Assembly (NCBI GenBank): GCA_000436695.1
Contig: HF992589.1
Coordinates: 6,220 to 70,219, forward strand
Reading direction: 5' to 3'
Length of the DNA: 64,000 nucleotides
DNA from: Prevotella sp. CAG:1185
GTDB taxonomy: Bacteria > Bacteroidota > Bacteroidia > Bacteroidales > Bacteroidaceae
Numbering within the stretch: the first letter of the stretch is position 1; each line of letters starts with the position of its first letter. The position numbers and the translations under genes were made by a program. The notes below the pieces were generated by a model that was not told the origin of the DNA, made no database searches, and was given only the letters and a program-made list of their open reading frames with translations. Positions 9,121-19,938 of the stretch are shown here, piece by piece.

Positions 9121-9204
9121 TGAAAACCACTGATTTAACATATATAACTCAATGAGTTTTGATTTCAAAATCAGTGGTTTTCATATTAGAAATCAGTGGC
9201 TTTT
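9121..9204. repeat. Inverted repeat plus third partial copy between convergent genes
   Basis: TGAAAACCACTGATTT at 9121-9136 is perfectly complementary to 9168-9183 (16 bp, 31-nt loop). A further copy AAATCAGTGGCTTTT lies at 9190-9204 in the same orientation as the right arm. It stands between the convergent AbgT-like gene and ispE, where a bidirectional terminator would be expected, but there is no clean T-run and the third copy suggests a small dispersed repeat. Confidence 0.6.
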
Positions 9205-9271
9205 AAATCTTATTCTCATAAAATATATTTGTAGCGATTATAAATGTTGTTATGATAATGCCATTCATAAT

Positions 9272-10099
9272 TTACACAACACATATAAAGCAATTGTTGA
9301 ACGCGTTATATAAATTATCTGGATTGTCTTTAAATATGCCATATAATGCGCTTCCGCTTCCTGTCATTGATGCATAAATTGCACCAAGTTCATATAATTT
9401 ATTTTTGATCTTTATAATTTCAGGATGAATATTGCTTATGCTTTGTTCAAAGTCGTTTACCAACTCTTCTTTCCATGTTTCAATGGATTGTTTAACAATA
9501 TCTTTACAGCATTTTGCCGGTTCTTTTGGTGTTATATTGGCAAACGCTTCTTTAGTACTAATCATGATTGCAGGTTTTACAATTACCATTTTGTATTGAC
9601 TTAGATTTACATCAACAGGTGTTAAAACTTCGCCAATACCTGTCGCAAATGAAGGTGTAGGGTTAATAAAGAAAGGACAATCAGCACCTAATTTTGCTGC
9701 CATTTCTTGCATTTCATTTATCGACATTTTTAAATTAAACATGTCATTGAGCATTTTTATTGTGTAGGCACAGTCTGCCGACCCTCCCCCCATACCGGCT
9801 TGTGTCGGAATGTTTTTAGTAAGTTTGACGCTTATTTTGGGAATATTGGTATAATGCTGTTTGACAAGATTATATGCTTTTACAATCAAGTTTTGTTGCA
9901 GGTCTCCATCAATGTTTATGCCTTTTATGCTAAGTGAGCATTCGTAGCATGTAGTAATATTGTCAGGTATCGCTTCTATGCATATTTCATCTTTAATATT
10001 AATCGGATAAAACACAGTCTCAAGGTTGTGGTATCCGTCAGGTCTTTTGCTGACAACATTTAGACCTAAATTTATTTTTGCGCATGGTTGTTGTATCAT
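9272..10099 (-). CDS. ispE: 4-diphosphocytidyl-2-C-methyl-D-erythritol kinase
   Basis: ATP-dependent kinase of the MEP isoprenoid pathway, GHMP superfamily, cytoplasmic; 275 aa. Start MIQQPCAKINLGLNVVSKRP contains the family KINLGL motif with the catalytic-site lysine region; the ATP-binding glycine loop is PTQAGMGGGSADCAYTIKML; the third GHMP motif is MTGSGSALYGIF near the C-terminus. Slightly short at the C-terminus compared with E. coli, usual in Bacteroidales. Transcribed divergently from dnaB. Confidence 0.95.
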   Translation of the reverse strand: MIQQPCAKINLGLNVVSKRPDGYHNLETVFYPINIKDEICIEAIPDNITTCYECSLSIKGINIDGDLQQNLIVKAYNLVKQHYTNIPKISVKLTKNIPTQAGMGGGSADCAYTIKMLNDMFNLKMSINEMQEMAAKLGADCPFFINPTPSFATGIGEVLTPVDVNLSQYKMVIVKPAIMISTKEAFANITPKEPAKCCKDIVKQSIETWKEELVNDFEQSISNIHPEIIKIKNKLYELGAIYASMTGSGSALYGIFKDNPDNLYNAFNNCFICVV

Positions 10100-10202
10100 A
10101 GTCGTTATTTTTTTGTTGTAAAGATAGCTATTTAAATTGAATTTAATGGTCTTTAACCCGATAATTATTTGTATTTTTGCATTAAATTATTACTCGAATA
10201 AT

Positions 10203-11696
10203 ATGCCTGAAAATAAGAAATCACGTCAGATAGACAATAATAGTATTCACATGCAGCCTCAAGCAGTAGAGATTGAAAAGATGGTGCTTGGTGCGTTAAT
10301 GATAGATAAAGATGCGTTTTCGGTTGTCAGTGAGATATTACATCCTGAAACTTTTTATGAACCTCGAAGTCAGAAGATCTACAGGGCTATTCAAACTCTT
10401 AGTTTAAATGAAGACCCTGTTGATATTATGACTGTTGTGGAAGAGTTGAAACGTGAGGGTACTTTGGATGAAGTTGGCGGACCAGGTTATATCTTGGAAC
10501 TGAGCTCTCACGTTGCTTCGTCTGCGCATATAGAATATCATGCTAAGGTTTTGGCGCAGAAGTATCTTGCACGTCAGCTCATATCTTTTGCAAGTGTAAT
10601 AGAAACCAAAGCTTTTGATGAAACTGTAGATGTTGATGAGCTGATGCAAGAGGCTGAAGGTTCATTGTTTGAACTTTCGCAAAAAAATATGAGACAGGAT
10701 TACACCCAGATAGACCCTGTCGTTAAACAGGCTGTTGAGATATTGCAGAAGGCTGCAGCTAACAAAGGCGGTCTGACGGGTATTCCTACAGGATATACCA
10801 AATTAGATGACTATACAGCCGGATGGCAGAAGAGTGATTTGGTTATTATTGCCGGTCGACCAGCCATGGGTAAGACATCTTTTGCTCTGTCTTTGGCAAA
10901 GAACATCGCAGTTGATTATAATACTCCTATCGCTTTCTTCTCATTGGAAATGAACAATGTCCAGTTGGTAAACCGTCTGATATCTAATGTTTGTGAAATA
11001 GAAGGCAAGAAAATCCTTAATGGACAGTTAGATGATGAAGAATGGAAAAGACTGGATAAGAATGTCAGAAAACTTCAGGCTGCCCCTATTTATGTGGATG
11101 ATACTCCAGGAATGTCTATTTTTGAGCTTAGGACAAAGGCAAGACGACTGGTTAGAGAGAAGGGTGTGAAGGTTATAATGATTGACTATTTGCAGCTGAT
11201 GAATGCTAATGGGGCACGCTTTGGCAGCAGACAGGAAGAGGTTTCAACAATCAGCCGTTCTTTGAAGGGACTTGCCAAGGAACTTGATATTCCGGTGTTG
11301 GCCTTGTCACAGTTGAACCGTACAGTTGAAGGCCGTGAAGGAATTGAAGGAAAACGTCCTCAACTTAGCGACTTGCGTGAATCTGGTGCTATTGAGCAGG
11401 ATGCGGATATGGTATTGTTTGTTCACAGACCTGAATATTACAGAATCTTTACTGACGAGAAAGGTAATGATTTGCACGGAAAGGCTCAGATTATTATTGC
11501 AAAGCACCGTAAGGGAGGAACAGGTGATGTGTTATTAAATTTCCGTGGCGAGTTTACCCGTTTTGAGAATCCTACTGATTCAGATAAGTCTCCGATTGGT
11601 GGAGGTGAGATTATTGGTTCTAAAATTAACGGAGATGATATGGGACCTTCTCCATATATTGGCGATCTTCCTGACAATGGTCCGTTGCCATTTTAG
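10203..11696 (+). CDS. dnaB: Replicative DNA helicase DnaB
   Basis: Hexameric 5'-3' helicase of the replisome, 497 aa. N-terminal primase-interacting domain (EIEKMVLGALMIDKDAF onward), linker, then RecA-like motor with Walker A GRPAMGKTSFAL, Walker B region VIMIDYLQLMN and arginine-finger/H4 region VALSQLNRTVEGRE-type (here LALSQLNRTVE). An in-frame TTG exists 66 nt upstream, but that extension has no homology pattern and a TATTTTTG promoter box (10172-10179) lies within it, so ATG 10203 is the start. Confidence 0.96.
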   Translation: MPENKKSRQIDNNSIHMQPQAVEIEKMVLGALMIDKDAFSVVSEILHPETFYEPRSQKIYRAIQTLSLNEDPVDIMTVVEELKREGTLDEVGGPGYILELSSHVASSAHIEYHAKVLAQKYLARQLISFASVIETKAFDETVDVDELMQEAEGSLFELSQKNMRQDYTQIDPVVKQAVEILQKAAANKGGLTGIPTGYTKLDDYTAGWQKSDLVIIAGRPAMGKTSFALSLAKNIAVDYNTPIAFFSLEMNNVQLVNRLISNVCEIEGKKILNGQLDDEEWKRLDKNVRKLQAAPIYVDDTPGMSIFELRTKARRLVREKGVKVIMIDYLQLMNANGARFGSRQEEVSTISRSLKGLAKELDIPVLALSQLNRTVEGREGIEGKRPQLSDLRESGAIEQDADMVLFVHRPEYYRIFTDEKGNDLHGKAQIIIAKHRKGGTGDVLLNFRGEFTRFENPTDSDKSPIGGGEIIGSKINGDDMGPSPYIGDLPDNGPLPF

Positions 11697-11782
11697 GCCT
11701 TTATGAGCTTAAATGTATGTAAAATGCAGCTTTGATTATACGTATTGTAAGATAAAGACTAAAAATAATATCAAATTATTTG

Positions 11783-11810
11783 TTTGATTGGATATTTATT
11801 TATAACTTTG
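11783..11810 (+). promoter_or_regulatory. Putative leu operon promoter
   Basis: TAACTTTG at 11803-11810 matches the Bacteroidota -7 consensus TAnnTTTG, with TTTG at 11783-11786 as a somewhat close -33 element (16-nt spacer). Transcription from here would start near 11817 and include the leader peptide and attenuator below. Confidence 0.5.
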
Positions 11811-11867
11811 CATTCAGATAAATAAATTAGTTGGAATATGATATTTAATATTGATTATTTGTTTACA

Positions 11868-11906
11868 ATGAACCTACTACCACAATATGTTTTGTGGAAG
11901 GTATAA
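11868..11906 (+). CDS. Leucine leader peptide of the leu attenuator
   Basis: Twelve-residue frame MNLLPQYVLWKV with stop TAA at 11904-11906. Leucine codons are CTA-CTA at 11874-11879 and TTG at 11892-11894. It ends 35 nt before a terminator hairpin, and its codons coincide with the first two arms of a three-way alternative structure, as in classical Leu attenuators. The gene is too short for similarity arguments; support comes from the codons, the structure and position before leuA. Confidence 0.72.
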   Translation: MNLLPQYVLWKV

Positions 11907-11970
11907 CATGTGTTGTAATTTTAATGTATTATATATAAAGCCTTTCACACAGATGTGCGAAAGGTTTTTT
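11880..11970 (+). promoter_or_regulatory. Transcription attenuator of the leu operon
   Basis: Arm 1 CCACAA (11880-11885) pairs with arm 2 TTGTGG (11892-11897). Arm 2 extended, TGTGGAAGG (11893-11901), can instead pair with arm 3 CCTTTCACA (11941-11949) over 9 bp with one G-U. Arm 3 also makes the terminator with arm 4: 11941-11950 against 11955-11964, one A-C mismatch, loop AGAT, then six T. A ribosome stalled at CTA-CTA would cover arm 1, freeing arm 2 to sequester arm 3 and allow read-through; a ribosome reaching the stop would cover arm 2 and permit termination. Confidence 0.75.
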
Positions 11971-11983
11971 GTTTAACAAAGAA

Positions 11984-13498
11984 ATGAATATGACAAAAAT
12001 GAGTGACAGGTTATTTATCTTTGACACAACTTTGAGGGACGGAGAGCAAGTTCCGGGCTGTCAGCTTAATACTGTTGAAAAAATACAGGTTGCAAAACAA
12101 TTGGAGCAATTGGGTGTTGATGTTATTGAGGCTGGATTTCCAATTTCAAGTCCCGGTGACTTTAATTCAGTTATAGAAATATCTAAGGCTGTTACTTGGC
12201 CGACAATATGTGCATTGACTCGTGCTGTTGAAAAGGATATTGATGTTGCTGCCGAGTCGCTTAAATATGCAAAGCACAAGAGAATACATACAGGTATAGG
12301 AACAAGTGACTCGCATATAAAATATAAATTTAACAGTAATCGTGAAGAAATAATAGAACGTGCTGTGGCTGCTGTAAAATATGCCAAGAAATACGTAGAA
12401 GATGTGGAGTTTTATGCAGAGGATGCAGGACGAACAGATAACGAATATCTTGCACGTGTTGTCGAGGCTGTGATCAAGGCCGGTGCTACGGTGGTTAACA
12501 TTCCGGATACAACAGGATATTGTTTGCCTGAAGATTATGGTAACAAAATCAAGTATTTGGTGGAGCATGTTGACAATATTGACAAAGCCGTTATATCTAC
12601 ACATTGCCATAATGACCTTGGTATGGCGACAGCCAATACGTTTAGTGGTGTTATCAATGGTGCAAGACAGGTTGAAGTTACTGTAAACGGAATAGGCGAG
12701 AGAGCCGGAAACACATCACTCGAGGAAATTGCAATGATTCTTAAATGTCATAAGAATCATGGTATTGAAACTAACATAAATACGACCAAAATTTATCCTA
12801 CAAGCCGTATGGTCAGCAGTCTTATGAATATGCCTGTACAGCCTAACAAGGCTATTGTAGGCCGTAATGCTTTTGCTCATTCAAGCGGAATACATCAGGA
12901 CGGTGTATTGAAAAATGCTGATACTTATGAGATAATGAATCCTAAAGATGTTGGACTGGACGACAATTCCATCGTTCTTACAGCACGTAGCGGCAGGGCT
13001 GCATTGAAATATCGTCTCGGTGTTCTCGGCGTTAAGATTGACAATGAAGAGAAACTTGATAAAATATATCAGAATTTCCTGAAACTTGCAGATAAGAAAA
13101 AGGAGATAAATGATGACGATATACTTATGTTGGCCGGTGCAGACAGAGCAGAGGCTCATGCTGTGAAGTTAGACTTCTTGCAGGTTACAACAGGAATGGG
13201 AGTTAAAAGTGTGGCAAGTATCGGACTTGATATTTCTGGTCAGAAATTTGAAGAGGCCTCAACTGGTAATGGTCCTGTTGATGCTGCAATAAAGGCCCTT
13301 AAGAAGATTATACAAAAACAAATGGTGCTAAAGGAATTTACCATTCAGGCAATAAGCAAGGGTTCTGATGATATTGGTAAAGTTCATATGCAGGTTGAGT
13401 ATAATGGAAACATGTATTATGGCTTTGGTGCTAATACTGATATTGTGACTGCTTCAGTCGAGGCTTACATAGATTGTATAAACAAGTTCAAAAATTGA
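11984..13498 (+). CDS. leuA: 2-isopropylmalate synthase
   Basis: First committed step of leucine synthesis: acetyl-CoA plus 2-ketoisovalerate to 2-isopropylmalate. About 504 aa: TIM-barrel catalytic part starting [14 protein letters not shown] (metal Asp and substrate Arg), [13 protein letters not shown] metal His motif, [14 protein letters not shown], and a C-terminal regulatory domain (about 390-504) for leucine feedback. Three in-frame ATGs (11984, 11990, 11999) are possible; a TTG inside the terminator T-tract is rejected. It begins 20 nt after the attenuator T-run and is followed by leuC after 6 nt. Confidence 0.95.
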   Translation: MNMTKMSDRLFIFDTTLRDGEQVPGCQLNTVEKIQVAKQLEQLGVDVIEAGFPISSPGDFNSVIEISKAVTWPTICALTRAVEKDIDVAAESLKYAKHKRIHTGIGTSDSHIKYKFNSNREEIIERAVAAVKYAKKYVEDVEFYAEDAGRTDNEYLARVVEAVIKAGATVVNIPDTTGYCLPEDYGNKIKYLVEHVDNIDKAVISTHCHNDLGMATANTFSGVINGARQVEVTVNGIGERAGNTSLEEIAMILKCHKNHGIETNINTTKIYPTSRMVSSLMNMPVQPNKAIVGRNAFAHSSGIHQDGVLKNADTYEIMNPKDVGLDDNSIVLTARSGRAALKYRLGVLGVKIDNEEKLDKIYQNFLKLADKKKEINDDDILMLAGADRAEAHAVKLDFLQVTTGMGVKSVASIGLDISGQKFEEASTGNGPVDAAIKALKKIIQKQMVLKEFTIQAISKGSDDIGKVHMQVEYNGNMYYGFGANTDIVTASVEAYIDCINKFKN

Positions 13499-13504
13499 TT
13501 GTGT

Positions 13505-14899
13505 ATGAATACTCTTTTTGATAAAATATGGGATAAACATGTCGTTCAAGTCATAGATGACGGTCCTACACAGCTTTACATAGACCGCCTTTATTGTCAT
13601 GAAGTTACTTCTCCTCAGGCATTTGACGGTTTGCGTGCGCGGGGACTTAAATGTTTCAGACCCGGTAAAATATTTTGTATGCCAGACCATAATACTCCGA
13701 CACATGATCAGGATAAGCCTATTGAAGATCCTGTTTCAAGAAAGCAGGTTGAGGCTTTAAAGCGTAATGCTGAAGACTTTGGACTGGCATATTATGGTAT
13801 GTTGGATAAAAATAATGGCATAATTCATGTCGTTGGTCCTGAAAAAGGTTTGTCATTGCCCGGTATGACGATTGTATGTGGCGATTCACATACAAGTACT
13901 CATGGAGCTGTTGGAGCATTGGCTTTCGGTATCGGAACGAGTGAAGTTGAAATGGTTATGGCTACTCAATGTATATTGCAGCAGAAGCCTAAATCGATGA
14001 GAATAACCATAAACGGAAAACTTGGCAAATGTGTTACGGCAAAGGATGTTGCTTTGTTCCTGATGTCAAAGCTGACTACCTCAGGAGCTACAGGATATTT
14101 TGTAGAGTATGCCGGTTCTGTTGTCGAGAATCTTTCAATGGAGGGGCGTCTTACTCTTTGTAACTTATCAATCGAAATGGGAGCCCGTGGAGGATTTGTC
14201 GCTCCGGATGAAACAACATTTGAGTATTTAAAAGGAAAAGAGTTTGCTCCTAAGGGAGAATATTGGGATAAGGCCGTAAGCTATTGGAGAACACTCAGAA
14301 GTGGTGATGATGCTGTGTTTGATAAAGAAATATCTTTTGATGCGTCTGAAATAGAACCACGAATAACTTATGGCACCAACCCGGGCATGGGTATCGGTAT
14401 TACTGAAAATATTCCTGATATTGACGATATTGATGATGGTGGAAAAGAGTCATTTGTCAAAGCATTAAACTATATGGGCTTTAAGCCTGGTGATAATCTT
14501 ATAGGGCATAAAGTAGATTATGTTTTTTTAGGTGCCTGTACAAATGGACGAATAGAGGACTTTAGAGCTTTTGCATCAGTTGTTAAAGGTAAGAAAAAAG
14601 CCGAAAACATTACTGCATGGCTGGTTCCCGGTTCATGGGCCGTTGAAAGGCAAATACGTGATGAGGGACTTGATAAAATATTATGTGATGCCGGATTCTC
14701 CATACGCCAGCCCGGATGTTCGGCATGTCTGGCAATGAATGATGATAAGGTTCCAGAAGGGAAATATTGTGTTTCGACAAGTAACAGAAACTTTGAGGGC
14801 AGACAAGGTCCTGGAGCAAGAACAATTTTGGCGAGTCCTATTGTTGCCGCAGCTGCAGCTGTGACAGGAGTTATAACCGATCCGCGGACGTTGGTCTGA
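13505..14899 (+). CDS. leuC: 3-isopropylmalate dehydratase, large subunit
   Basis: Aconitase-family [4Fe-4S] enzyme that, with LeuD, isomerises 2- to 3-isopropylmalate; 464 aa, family length. Cluster cysteines are visible in [13 protein letters not shown] and [11 protein letters not shown]; substrate-site sequence [20 protein letters not shown] is intact. The start is ATG 13505; a TTG two codons upstream immediately abuts the leuA stop. Operon position between leuA and leuD is canonical. Confidence 0.96.
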   Translation: MNTLFDKIWDKHVVQVIDDGPTQLYIDRLYCHEVTSPQAFDGLRARGLKCFRPGKIFCMPDHNTPTHDQDKPIEDPVSRKQVEALKRNAEDFGLAYYGMLDKNNGIIHVVGPEKGLSLPGMTIVCGDSHTSTHGAVGALAFGIGTSEVEMVMATQCILQQKPKSMRITINGKLGKCVTAKDVALFLMSKLTTSGATGYFVEYAGSVVENLSMEGRLTLCNLSIEMGARGGFVAPDETTFEYLKGKEFAPKGEYWDKAVSYWRTLRSGDDAVFDKEISFDASEIEPRITYGTNPGMGIGITENIPDIDDIDDGGKESFVKALNYMGFKPGDNLIGHKVDYVFLGACTNGRIEDFRAFASVVKGKKKAENITAWLVPGSWAVERQIRDEGLDKILCDAGFSIRQPGCSACLAMNDDKVPEGKYCVSTSNRNFEGRQGPGARTILASPIVAAAAAVTGVITDPRTLV

Positions 14900-14939
14900 C
14901 TTTTATGTTGAATAAATTTGTATAGAAAATCAGTTTATC

Positions 14940-15530
14940 ATGAAACAGAAATTTAATGTGATAACAAGTACATGTGTTCCATTACCGTTGGAGAATGTGG
15001 ACACAGATCAGATAATCCCTGCACGTTTCTTAAAGGCTACAGACAAAAAAGGATTTGGTGAGAATCTGTTTAGAGACTGGCGATATAACAAAGACGGCTC
15101 TTTGCGTAAGGATTTTGTTTTAAATGACCCTAAATATGGAGGAGAAATTCTTGTAGCAGGTAAGAACTTTGGATCAGGTTCTAGTCGTGAGCATGCTGCA
15201 TGGGCTATTGCCGGATATGGTTTTCGGGTTGTTGTAAGCAGCTTCTTTGCCGATATACATAAAAATAATGAATTAAATAATTTTGTACTTCCTGTTGTCG
15301 TATCTGAGGAGTTCCTTTCAGAATTGTTTAAAAGCATAGAACTTGATCCAAAGACTGAAGTTACGGTAGATTTGCCAAATCAGACAATCACAAACAATGC
15401 AACTGGCCACAAAGAGATATTTGATATTAACGGCTATAAAAAACAATGTTTAATGAATGGACTTGATGATATTGATTATCTTTTACGAAATAAAGATAAG
15501 ATAGAAAGATGGGAACATCTGAATGAGTGA
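14940..15530 (+). CDS. leuD: 3-isopropylmalate dehydratase, small subunit
   Basis: Swivel-domain partner of LeuC, 196 aa. [15 protein letters not shown] and the active-site loop [16 protein letters not shown] are characteristic. It is 40 nt after leuC. In many Bacteroides genomes a second isopropylmalate-synthase-like gene follows leuD; here there is instead a 247-nt gap to leuB. Confidence 0.96.
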   Translation: MKQKFNVITSTCVPLPLENVDTDQIIPARFLKATDKKGFGENLFRDWRYNKDGSLRKDFVLNDPKYGGEILVAGKNFGSGSSREHAAWAIAGYGFRVVVSSFFADIHKNNELNNFVLPVVVSEEFLSELFKSIELDPKTEVTVDLPNQTITNNATGHKEIFDINGYKKQCLMNGLDDIDYLLRNKDKIERWEHLNE

Positions 15531-15777
15531 ATGTATATGTGGTAAATAATAAGTGGAATGTTGAAACAAATTAAAGTGTTGTGTATAAATTAAATCGTAA
15601 AAGATGAAGGATTTGTAAATTTAAGTATTATCTTTGTTATGTCTATGAAAAGCCTTGAATATTTAGAGTCATTGCTATGTTTCTTTTACTCAGGCATGGC
15701 ATAAACTTTGATAAAAGCAAATCCTAAGACATTGAATATTGTTGAGTTATAACAGATAATTTATAAAACATGTTATT
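15531..15777 (+). promoter_or_regulatory. leuD-leuB gap with possible internal promoter
   Basis: TATCTTTG at 15629-15636 matches the -7 consensus and could give leuB its own promoter, though the matching TTTG (15612-15615) is too close. A 21-codon frame at 15639-15704 has four leucine codons (CTT, TTA, TTG, CTA) among its first 13, but no terminator-like hairpin with T-run follows, so a second attenuator cannot be claimed. No remnant of a second isopropylmalate synthase was seen. Confidence 0.3.
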
Positions 15778-16839
15778 ATGAATCTTAAGATAGCAGTTCT
15801 ACCCGGTGATGGAATAGGACCGGAAATTATAAAGCAGGGCGTTAATGTTATTGATGCAATTGCTGAAAAGTTTGGTCATAGTATTGAATATAAGGAAGCT
15901 ATTTGTGGAGCACACGCAATAGATTTGGTAGGTGATCCTTTCCCTGAAGATACGTTCAATATATGTAAATGGGCTGACGCAGTGTTGTTTGCAGCTGTTG
16001 GCGACCCGCGTTTTGACAATGATCCTACGGCAAAAGTAAGACCGGAACAAGGGCTTTTGGCTATGCGAAAGAAACTTGGTCTTTTTGCTAACGTTCGTCC
16101 TGTTCAGACATTTAAGTGTCTGTTGCATAAGTCTCCGTTGAAGGATGAAATAATAAAGGATGCCGATTTTATCTGCATAAGAGAACTTACCGGGGGAATG
16201 TATTTTGGAGAAAAGTATCAAGATAATGAAAAAGCTTACGATACAAACTATTATACACGTCCGGAAATTGAGCGTATTTTAAGAGTGGCATATCAGTTTG
16301 CTCTTAAACGTAAACATCATGTAACAGTTGTAGACAAGGCAAATGTGTTAGCCTCAAGCAGGCTTTGGCGCCAAGTTGCAAAGGAAATTGAAAAGGAATA
16401 TCCTGATGTAACAACTGATTATATGTTTGTAGACAATGCATCTATGCGTATGTTGGTTGAGCCGACTTTCTTTGATGTAATGGTTACGGAAAATACTTTT
16501 GGGGATATCCTTACCGATGAAGGCAGCTGTATATCTGGAAGTATGGGATTGTTGCCATCTGCTTCAACAGGAGAGAGTACGCCTGTTTTTGAACCGGTAC
16601 ATGGCTCATGGCCGCAGGCTGCCGGTAAAAACATTGCAAATCCTTTGGCTCAGATATTATCTGTAGCTATGCTTTTCGAATATTTTGATCTTAAAGATGA
16701 AGGACAACTTATACGAAAGGCTGTTGACGCTTCGCTTGATGCTAATGTACGTACTCCAGAAATTCAGGTGGAAGGCGGAAAACATTACGGAACAAAGGAA
16801 GTTGGCGAATGGATTGTTGATTATATAAGAAAGGCGTAA
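15778..16839 (+). CDS. leuB: 3-isopropylmalate dehydrogenase
   Basis: NAD-dependent oxidative decarboxylase giving 2-ketoisocaproate, the last dedicated leucine step before transamination; 353 aa. GDGIGPEII at the N-terminus, FANVRPVQ and [13 protein letters not shown] substrate motifs, and the metal-binding [12 protein letters not shown] region match IPMDH rather than isocitrate dehydrogenase. Same strand as leuACD but separated by 247 nt. Confidence 0.95.
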   Translation: MNLKIAVLPGDGIGPEIIKQGVNVIDAIAEKFGHSIEYKEAICGAHAIDLVGDPFPEDTFNICKWADAVLFAAVGDPRFDNDPTAKVRPEQGLLAMRKKLGLFANVRPVQTFKCLLHKSPLKDEIIKDADFICIRELTGGMYFGEKYQDNEKAYDTNYYTRPEIERILRVAYQFALKRKHHVTVVDKANVLASSRLWRQVAKEIEKEYPDVTTDYMFVDNASMRMLVEPTFFDVMVTENTFGDILTDEGSCISGSMGLLPSASTGESTPVFEPVHGSWPQAAGKNIANPLAQILSVAMLFEYFDLKDEGQLIRKAVDASLDANVRTPEIQVEGGKHYGTKEVGEWIVDYIRKA

Positions 16840-16997
16840 TATTTTGTACGGCAAGTTTGGCCATTAAATAGTAAAACATTCTGCTTATTTTGATAATATG
16901 TTAATGACTATGGTCTTATCAGTCTGATTGTCAGAATGTTATGGCAATTTTGCTGATAGGCGGTTTTTAACCATTTTAAAATACGGCATATTAGAAT

Positions 16998-17060
16998 ATA
17001 AAAGGCCGCATATTGTGATGTGAAAGCATAGGTTTTACACTACAATATGCGGCCTTTTAT
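16998..17060. terminator. Strong bidirectional terminator after leuB
   Basis: A 19-bp perfect stem: 16998-17016 (core AAAAGGCCGCATATTGT) pairs with 17042-17060, ending in TTTTAT on the plus strand and with an A-run on the left giving T-run on the minus strand. It separates convergent leuB and valS. Confidence 0.85.
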
Positions 17061-17156
17061 AATTGTTTTTATTCAAGCCTATTTTATGTGTCGTATAAAA
17101 TGACAATTGTTTATAAAACTGATTCGTTTGGTTTTGGTGAGTATGAATAAATAAAA

Positions 17157-17186
17157 AAGCCAGAAACACCAAACAGGTTTCTGGCT
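17157..17186 (-). terminator. valS terminator
   Basis: AAGCCAGAAAC (17157-17167) pairs with GTTTCTGGCTT (17176-17186), loop of 8 nt; on the minus strand it is followed by a T-run (A-run at 17153-17158 on the plus strand). It lies 10 nt after the valS stop. Confidence 0.85.
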
Positions 17187-17195
17187 TAATTAATA

Positions 17196-19832
17196 TTATT
17201 TATTCTTCAGTTTTGCAAGTGATTCTTTTAATAATGCAATCTTTTCTTCGGAATCATGTTGCTTCTTTCTTTCAAGCGCAACAACAGCTTCAGGTGCATT
17301 AGCCACAAATTTTTCGTTTGAAAGCTTTTTCATTACACCTGCAAGGAAGCCTTCAAGGTGCTTGAGCTGAGCTTCTTGCTTTTCGATTTCAGCTTCTACA
17401 TCAATAAGGTTTCCGACAGGAACAGCATATTCTTCAGTCCCGACCATAAACTGTATCATATCAGATGATTTGCCTTCTGCGACATTTATAGATTTCAGGT
17501 TTGCCATCTTTTTAGTAATATCGTCGTATTCGGCATATTTATTTTCGCTGATAGCCAACAATTCAAGTCCTTCCTTGGGTGATATGTTCTTCTGATTTCT
17601 TATTGTTCTTATGTTGCTGATAATTTGTTTTACATTTTCGATGTCAGCTACTAATTCCTCATCTTCTTTAGTTGATGCCGGAATTGACAGACAGTCACGC
17701 ATTATGCTTTCACCTTCTTTACGTTCATATATGTGCTGCCATAACTCTTCCGTGATGAATGGCATGAACGGATGCAGCATTTTCAACAGATCATTGAAGA
17801 ATTTCAATGTCATGTCGTAAGTCGCACGGTCGATAGGTGAACCATAGTTTGGCTTGATCATTTCAAGATACCAGCTTGAGAATTCATCCCAGAAGAGGCG
17901 ATAAACAGCCATAAGAGCTTCTGAAATACGATATTTCTTAAACAGATCGTTTATCTCGTCATTTGTAATCTTGAGTTTAGCCTCAAACCATCTTACGGCA
18001 ATATTGTTTGATGCAGGCTGCTCTGTGTCTGCTACTTCCCATCCTTTAACCAGGCGGAATGCATTCCATATCTTATTATTGAAGTTTCTTCCTTGTTCAC
18101 ACAGGCTTTCATCAAATAGAATGTCGTTGCCGGCAGGTGCAGACAGCATCATTCCCATACGTACACCATCAGCTCCGAACTTCTCGATAAGTTCAATTGG
18201 GTCAGGACTATTGCCTAAACTCTTACTCATCTTTCTGCCAAGCTTGTCACGTACAATGCCTGTGAAGTATACATGTTTGAACGGGAATGTTCCTTTATAT
18301 TCATATCCTGCCATAATCATACGTGCAACCCAGAAGAAGATAATGTCTGGAGCGGTAACCAAGTCAGAAGTCGGATAATAATATTTTATTTCTTCGTTAT
18401 CAGGATCATTGATGCCGTTGAATACAGATATTGGCCACAGCCAAGATGAGAACCATGTATCAAGACAGTCTTCATCCTGTTTAAGGTCGTTTATCGTAAG
18501 ATTATTGTTTCCACTCTTTTCTTTTGCCATTACCAGAGCCTCTTCGGGAGTTTCCGCAACAACGAATCCTCCGTTATTAGGCAAGTAATATGCAGGAATA
18601 CGATGTCCCCACCAAAGTTGACGACTGATACACCAATCCTTGATATTTTCAATCCAATGACGGTAAATGTTCTTATATTTTGCCGGATAGAACTTAATTT
18701 CATCGTTCATAACCGGTGGAAGAGCCATATCAGCAAAGTGTTGCATCTTCAGGAACCACTGTGTTGAGAGTTTTGGCTCAATAGGCACATTGGTTCTTTC
18801 TGAGAAACCTACTTTATTGTTGTAGTCTTCAACCTTCTCAAGCAGTCCGGCTTCTTTAAGGTCTTTCTCAATCTGAATTCTTACATCCATTCTGTCCATG
18901 CCGACATACATGCCGGCAGCTTCAGATATTGTACCGTTGTCGTTAAATATGTCAATTGATTCGAGATTGTGTTTTAGACCTAATGCATGGTCGTTTATAT
19001 CATGTGCAGGGGTTACTTTGAGACATCCCGTTCCGAATTCAATATCAACGTAGCTGTCTTCGATGACTGGAATCTGACGGTTAACCAAAGGAACGATAAC
19101 GTGTTTACCTTTTAACCATGTGTTCTTAGGGTCGTCAGGGTTAATACACATTGCAGTATCACCCATGATTGTTTCAGGGCGTGTTGTTGCTACAATGGCA
19201 TATTTCTCAGGCTCTTCTACAACTTTGTATCTAAGATAGTACAGTTTGCTGTGCTCATCTTTGTATATGACTTCTTCGTCACTTAGGGCAGTCTGTGCTT
19301 TAGGATCCCAATTGACCATGCGCACTCCACGATAAATAAGTCCTTTGTTGTATAAATCGCAGAAAACTTTTATTACTCCTTTTGAACGTTTCTCGTCCAT
19401 AGTAAATGCTGTTCTGTCCCAATCACAGCTTGCACCGAGTTTTCTCAGCTGCTTTAAAATTATGCCGCCGTGCTCATTTGTCCAATCCCATGCATGTTTA
19501 AGAAACTCGTCGCGTGTCAAGTCGGTCTTCTTTATGCCTTCTTGTGCCAGCTTATTTACAACTTTTGCTTCTGTTGCAATAGAGGCGTGGTCGGTTCCTG
19601 GTACCCAGCATGCATTTTTTCCTTCCATTCTGGCACGTCTTACCAAGATATCCTGAATAGTATTGTTAAGCATGTGCCCCATATGAAGCACTCCTGTTAC
19701 GTTTGGTGGAGGTATTACTATAGTGTAAGGCTCTCTTCCGTCTGGCTTACTACTGAAAAGTTTGTTGTCAAGCCAATATTGATACCATTTTGACTCGACA
19801 TCTTTTGGGTCATACTTACTTGCAAGTTCCAT
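17196..19832 (-). CDS. valS: Valyl-tRNA synthetase
   Basis: Class Ia aminoacyl-tRNA synthetase charging tRNA-Val, with a CP1 editing domain; 878 aa, family length. The HIGH-like motif is [15 protein letters not shown], editing-domain [13 protein letters not shown] is present, KMSKS is exact ([14 protein letters not shown]), and a C-terminal coiled-coil arm (about 815-878) closes it. Divergent from mazG; on the minus strand TAAATTTG (19881-19888) is a suitable -7 element. Confidence 0.97.
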   Translation of the reverse strand: MELASKYDPKDVESKWYQYWLDNKLFSSKPDGREPYTIVIPPPNVTGVLHMGHMLNNTIQDILVRRARMEGKNACWVPGTDHASIATEAKVVNKLAQEGIKKTDLTRDEFLKHAWDWTNEHGGIILKQLRKLGASCDWDRTAFTMDEKRSKGVIKVFCDLYNKGLIYRGVRMVNWDPKAQTALSDEEVIYKDEHSKLYYLRYKVVEEPEKYAIVATTRPETIMGDTAMCINPDDPKNTWLKGKHVIVPLVNRQIPVIEDSYVDIEFGTGCLKVTPAHDINDHALGLKHNLESIDIFNDNGTISEAAGMYVGMDRMDVRIQIEKDLKEAGLLEKVEDYNNKVGFSERTNVPIEPKLSTQWFLKMQHFADMALPPVMNDEIKFYPAKYKNIYRHWIENIKDWCISRQLWWGHRIPAYYLPNNGGFVVAETPEEALVMAKEKSGNNNLTINDLKQDEDCLDTWFSSWLWPISVFNGINDPDNEEIKYYYPTSDLVTAPDIIFFWVARMIMAGYEYKGTFPFKHVYFTGIVRDKLGRKMSKSLGNSPDPIELIEKFGADGVRMGMMLSAPAGNDILFDESLCEQGRNFNNKIWNAFRLVKGWEVADTEQPASNNIAVRWFEAKLKITNDEINDLFKKYRISEALMAVYRLFWDEFSSWYLEMIKPNYGSPIDRATYDMTLKFFNDLLKMLHPFMPFITEELWQHIYERKEGESIMRDCLSIPASTKEDEELVADIENVKQIISNIRTIRNQKNISPKEGLELLAISENKYAEYDDITKKMANLKSINVAEGKSSDMIQFMVGTEEYAVPVGNLIDVEAEIEKQEAQLKHLEGFLAGVMKKLSNEKFVANAPEAVVALERKKQHDSEEKIALLKESLAKLKNK

Positions 19833-19938
19833 TTCTTATCTTATTTTTATTTATTTTGCCTAATTCAATAAAAAACGTTGCAAATTTACAAAATATTCGT
19901 GGAAAATATCTACATTTGCATAACTAAAATATACAATT

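Larger units (their letters stand above)
16840..17195. other. Gene-free stretch between convergent leuB and valS
   Basis: Besides the two terminators listed separately, the stretch holds a short inverted repeat, AACATTCTG (16875-16883) with CAGAATGTT (16932-16940). No coding frame or RNA gene was recognised. Confidence 0.6.

Noticed and set aside
10137..10202. Upstream extension of DnaB from a TTG codon
   Set aside because: The extension is hydrophobic, contains the likely promoter box, and the family begins near ATG 10203.
15531..15777. A remnant of a second isopropylmalate synthase gene between leuD and leuB
   Set aside because: Read in all frames, no motif of the family could be found; the gap looks like ordinary intergenic DNA.
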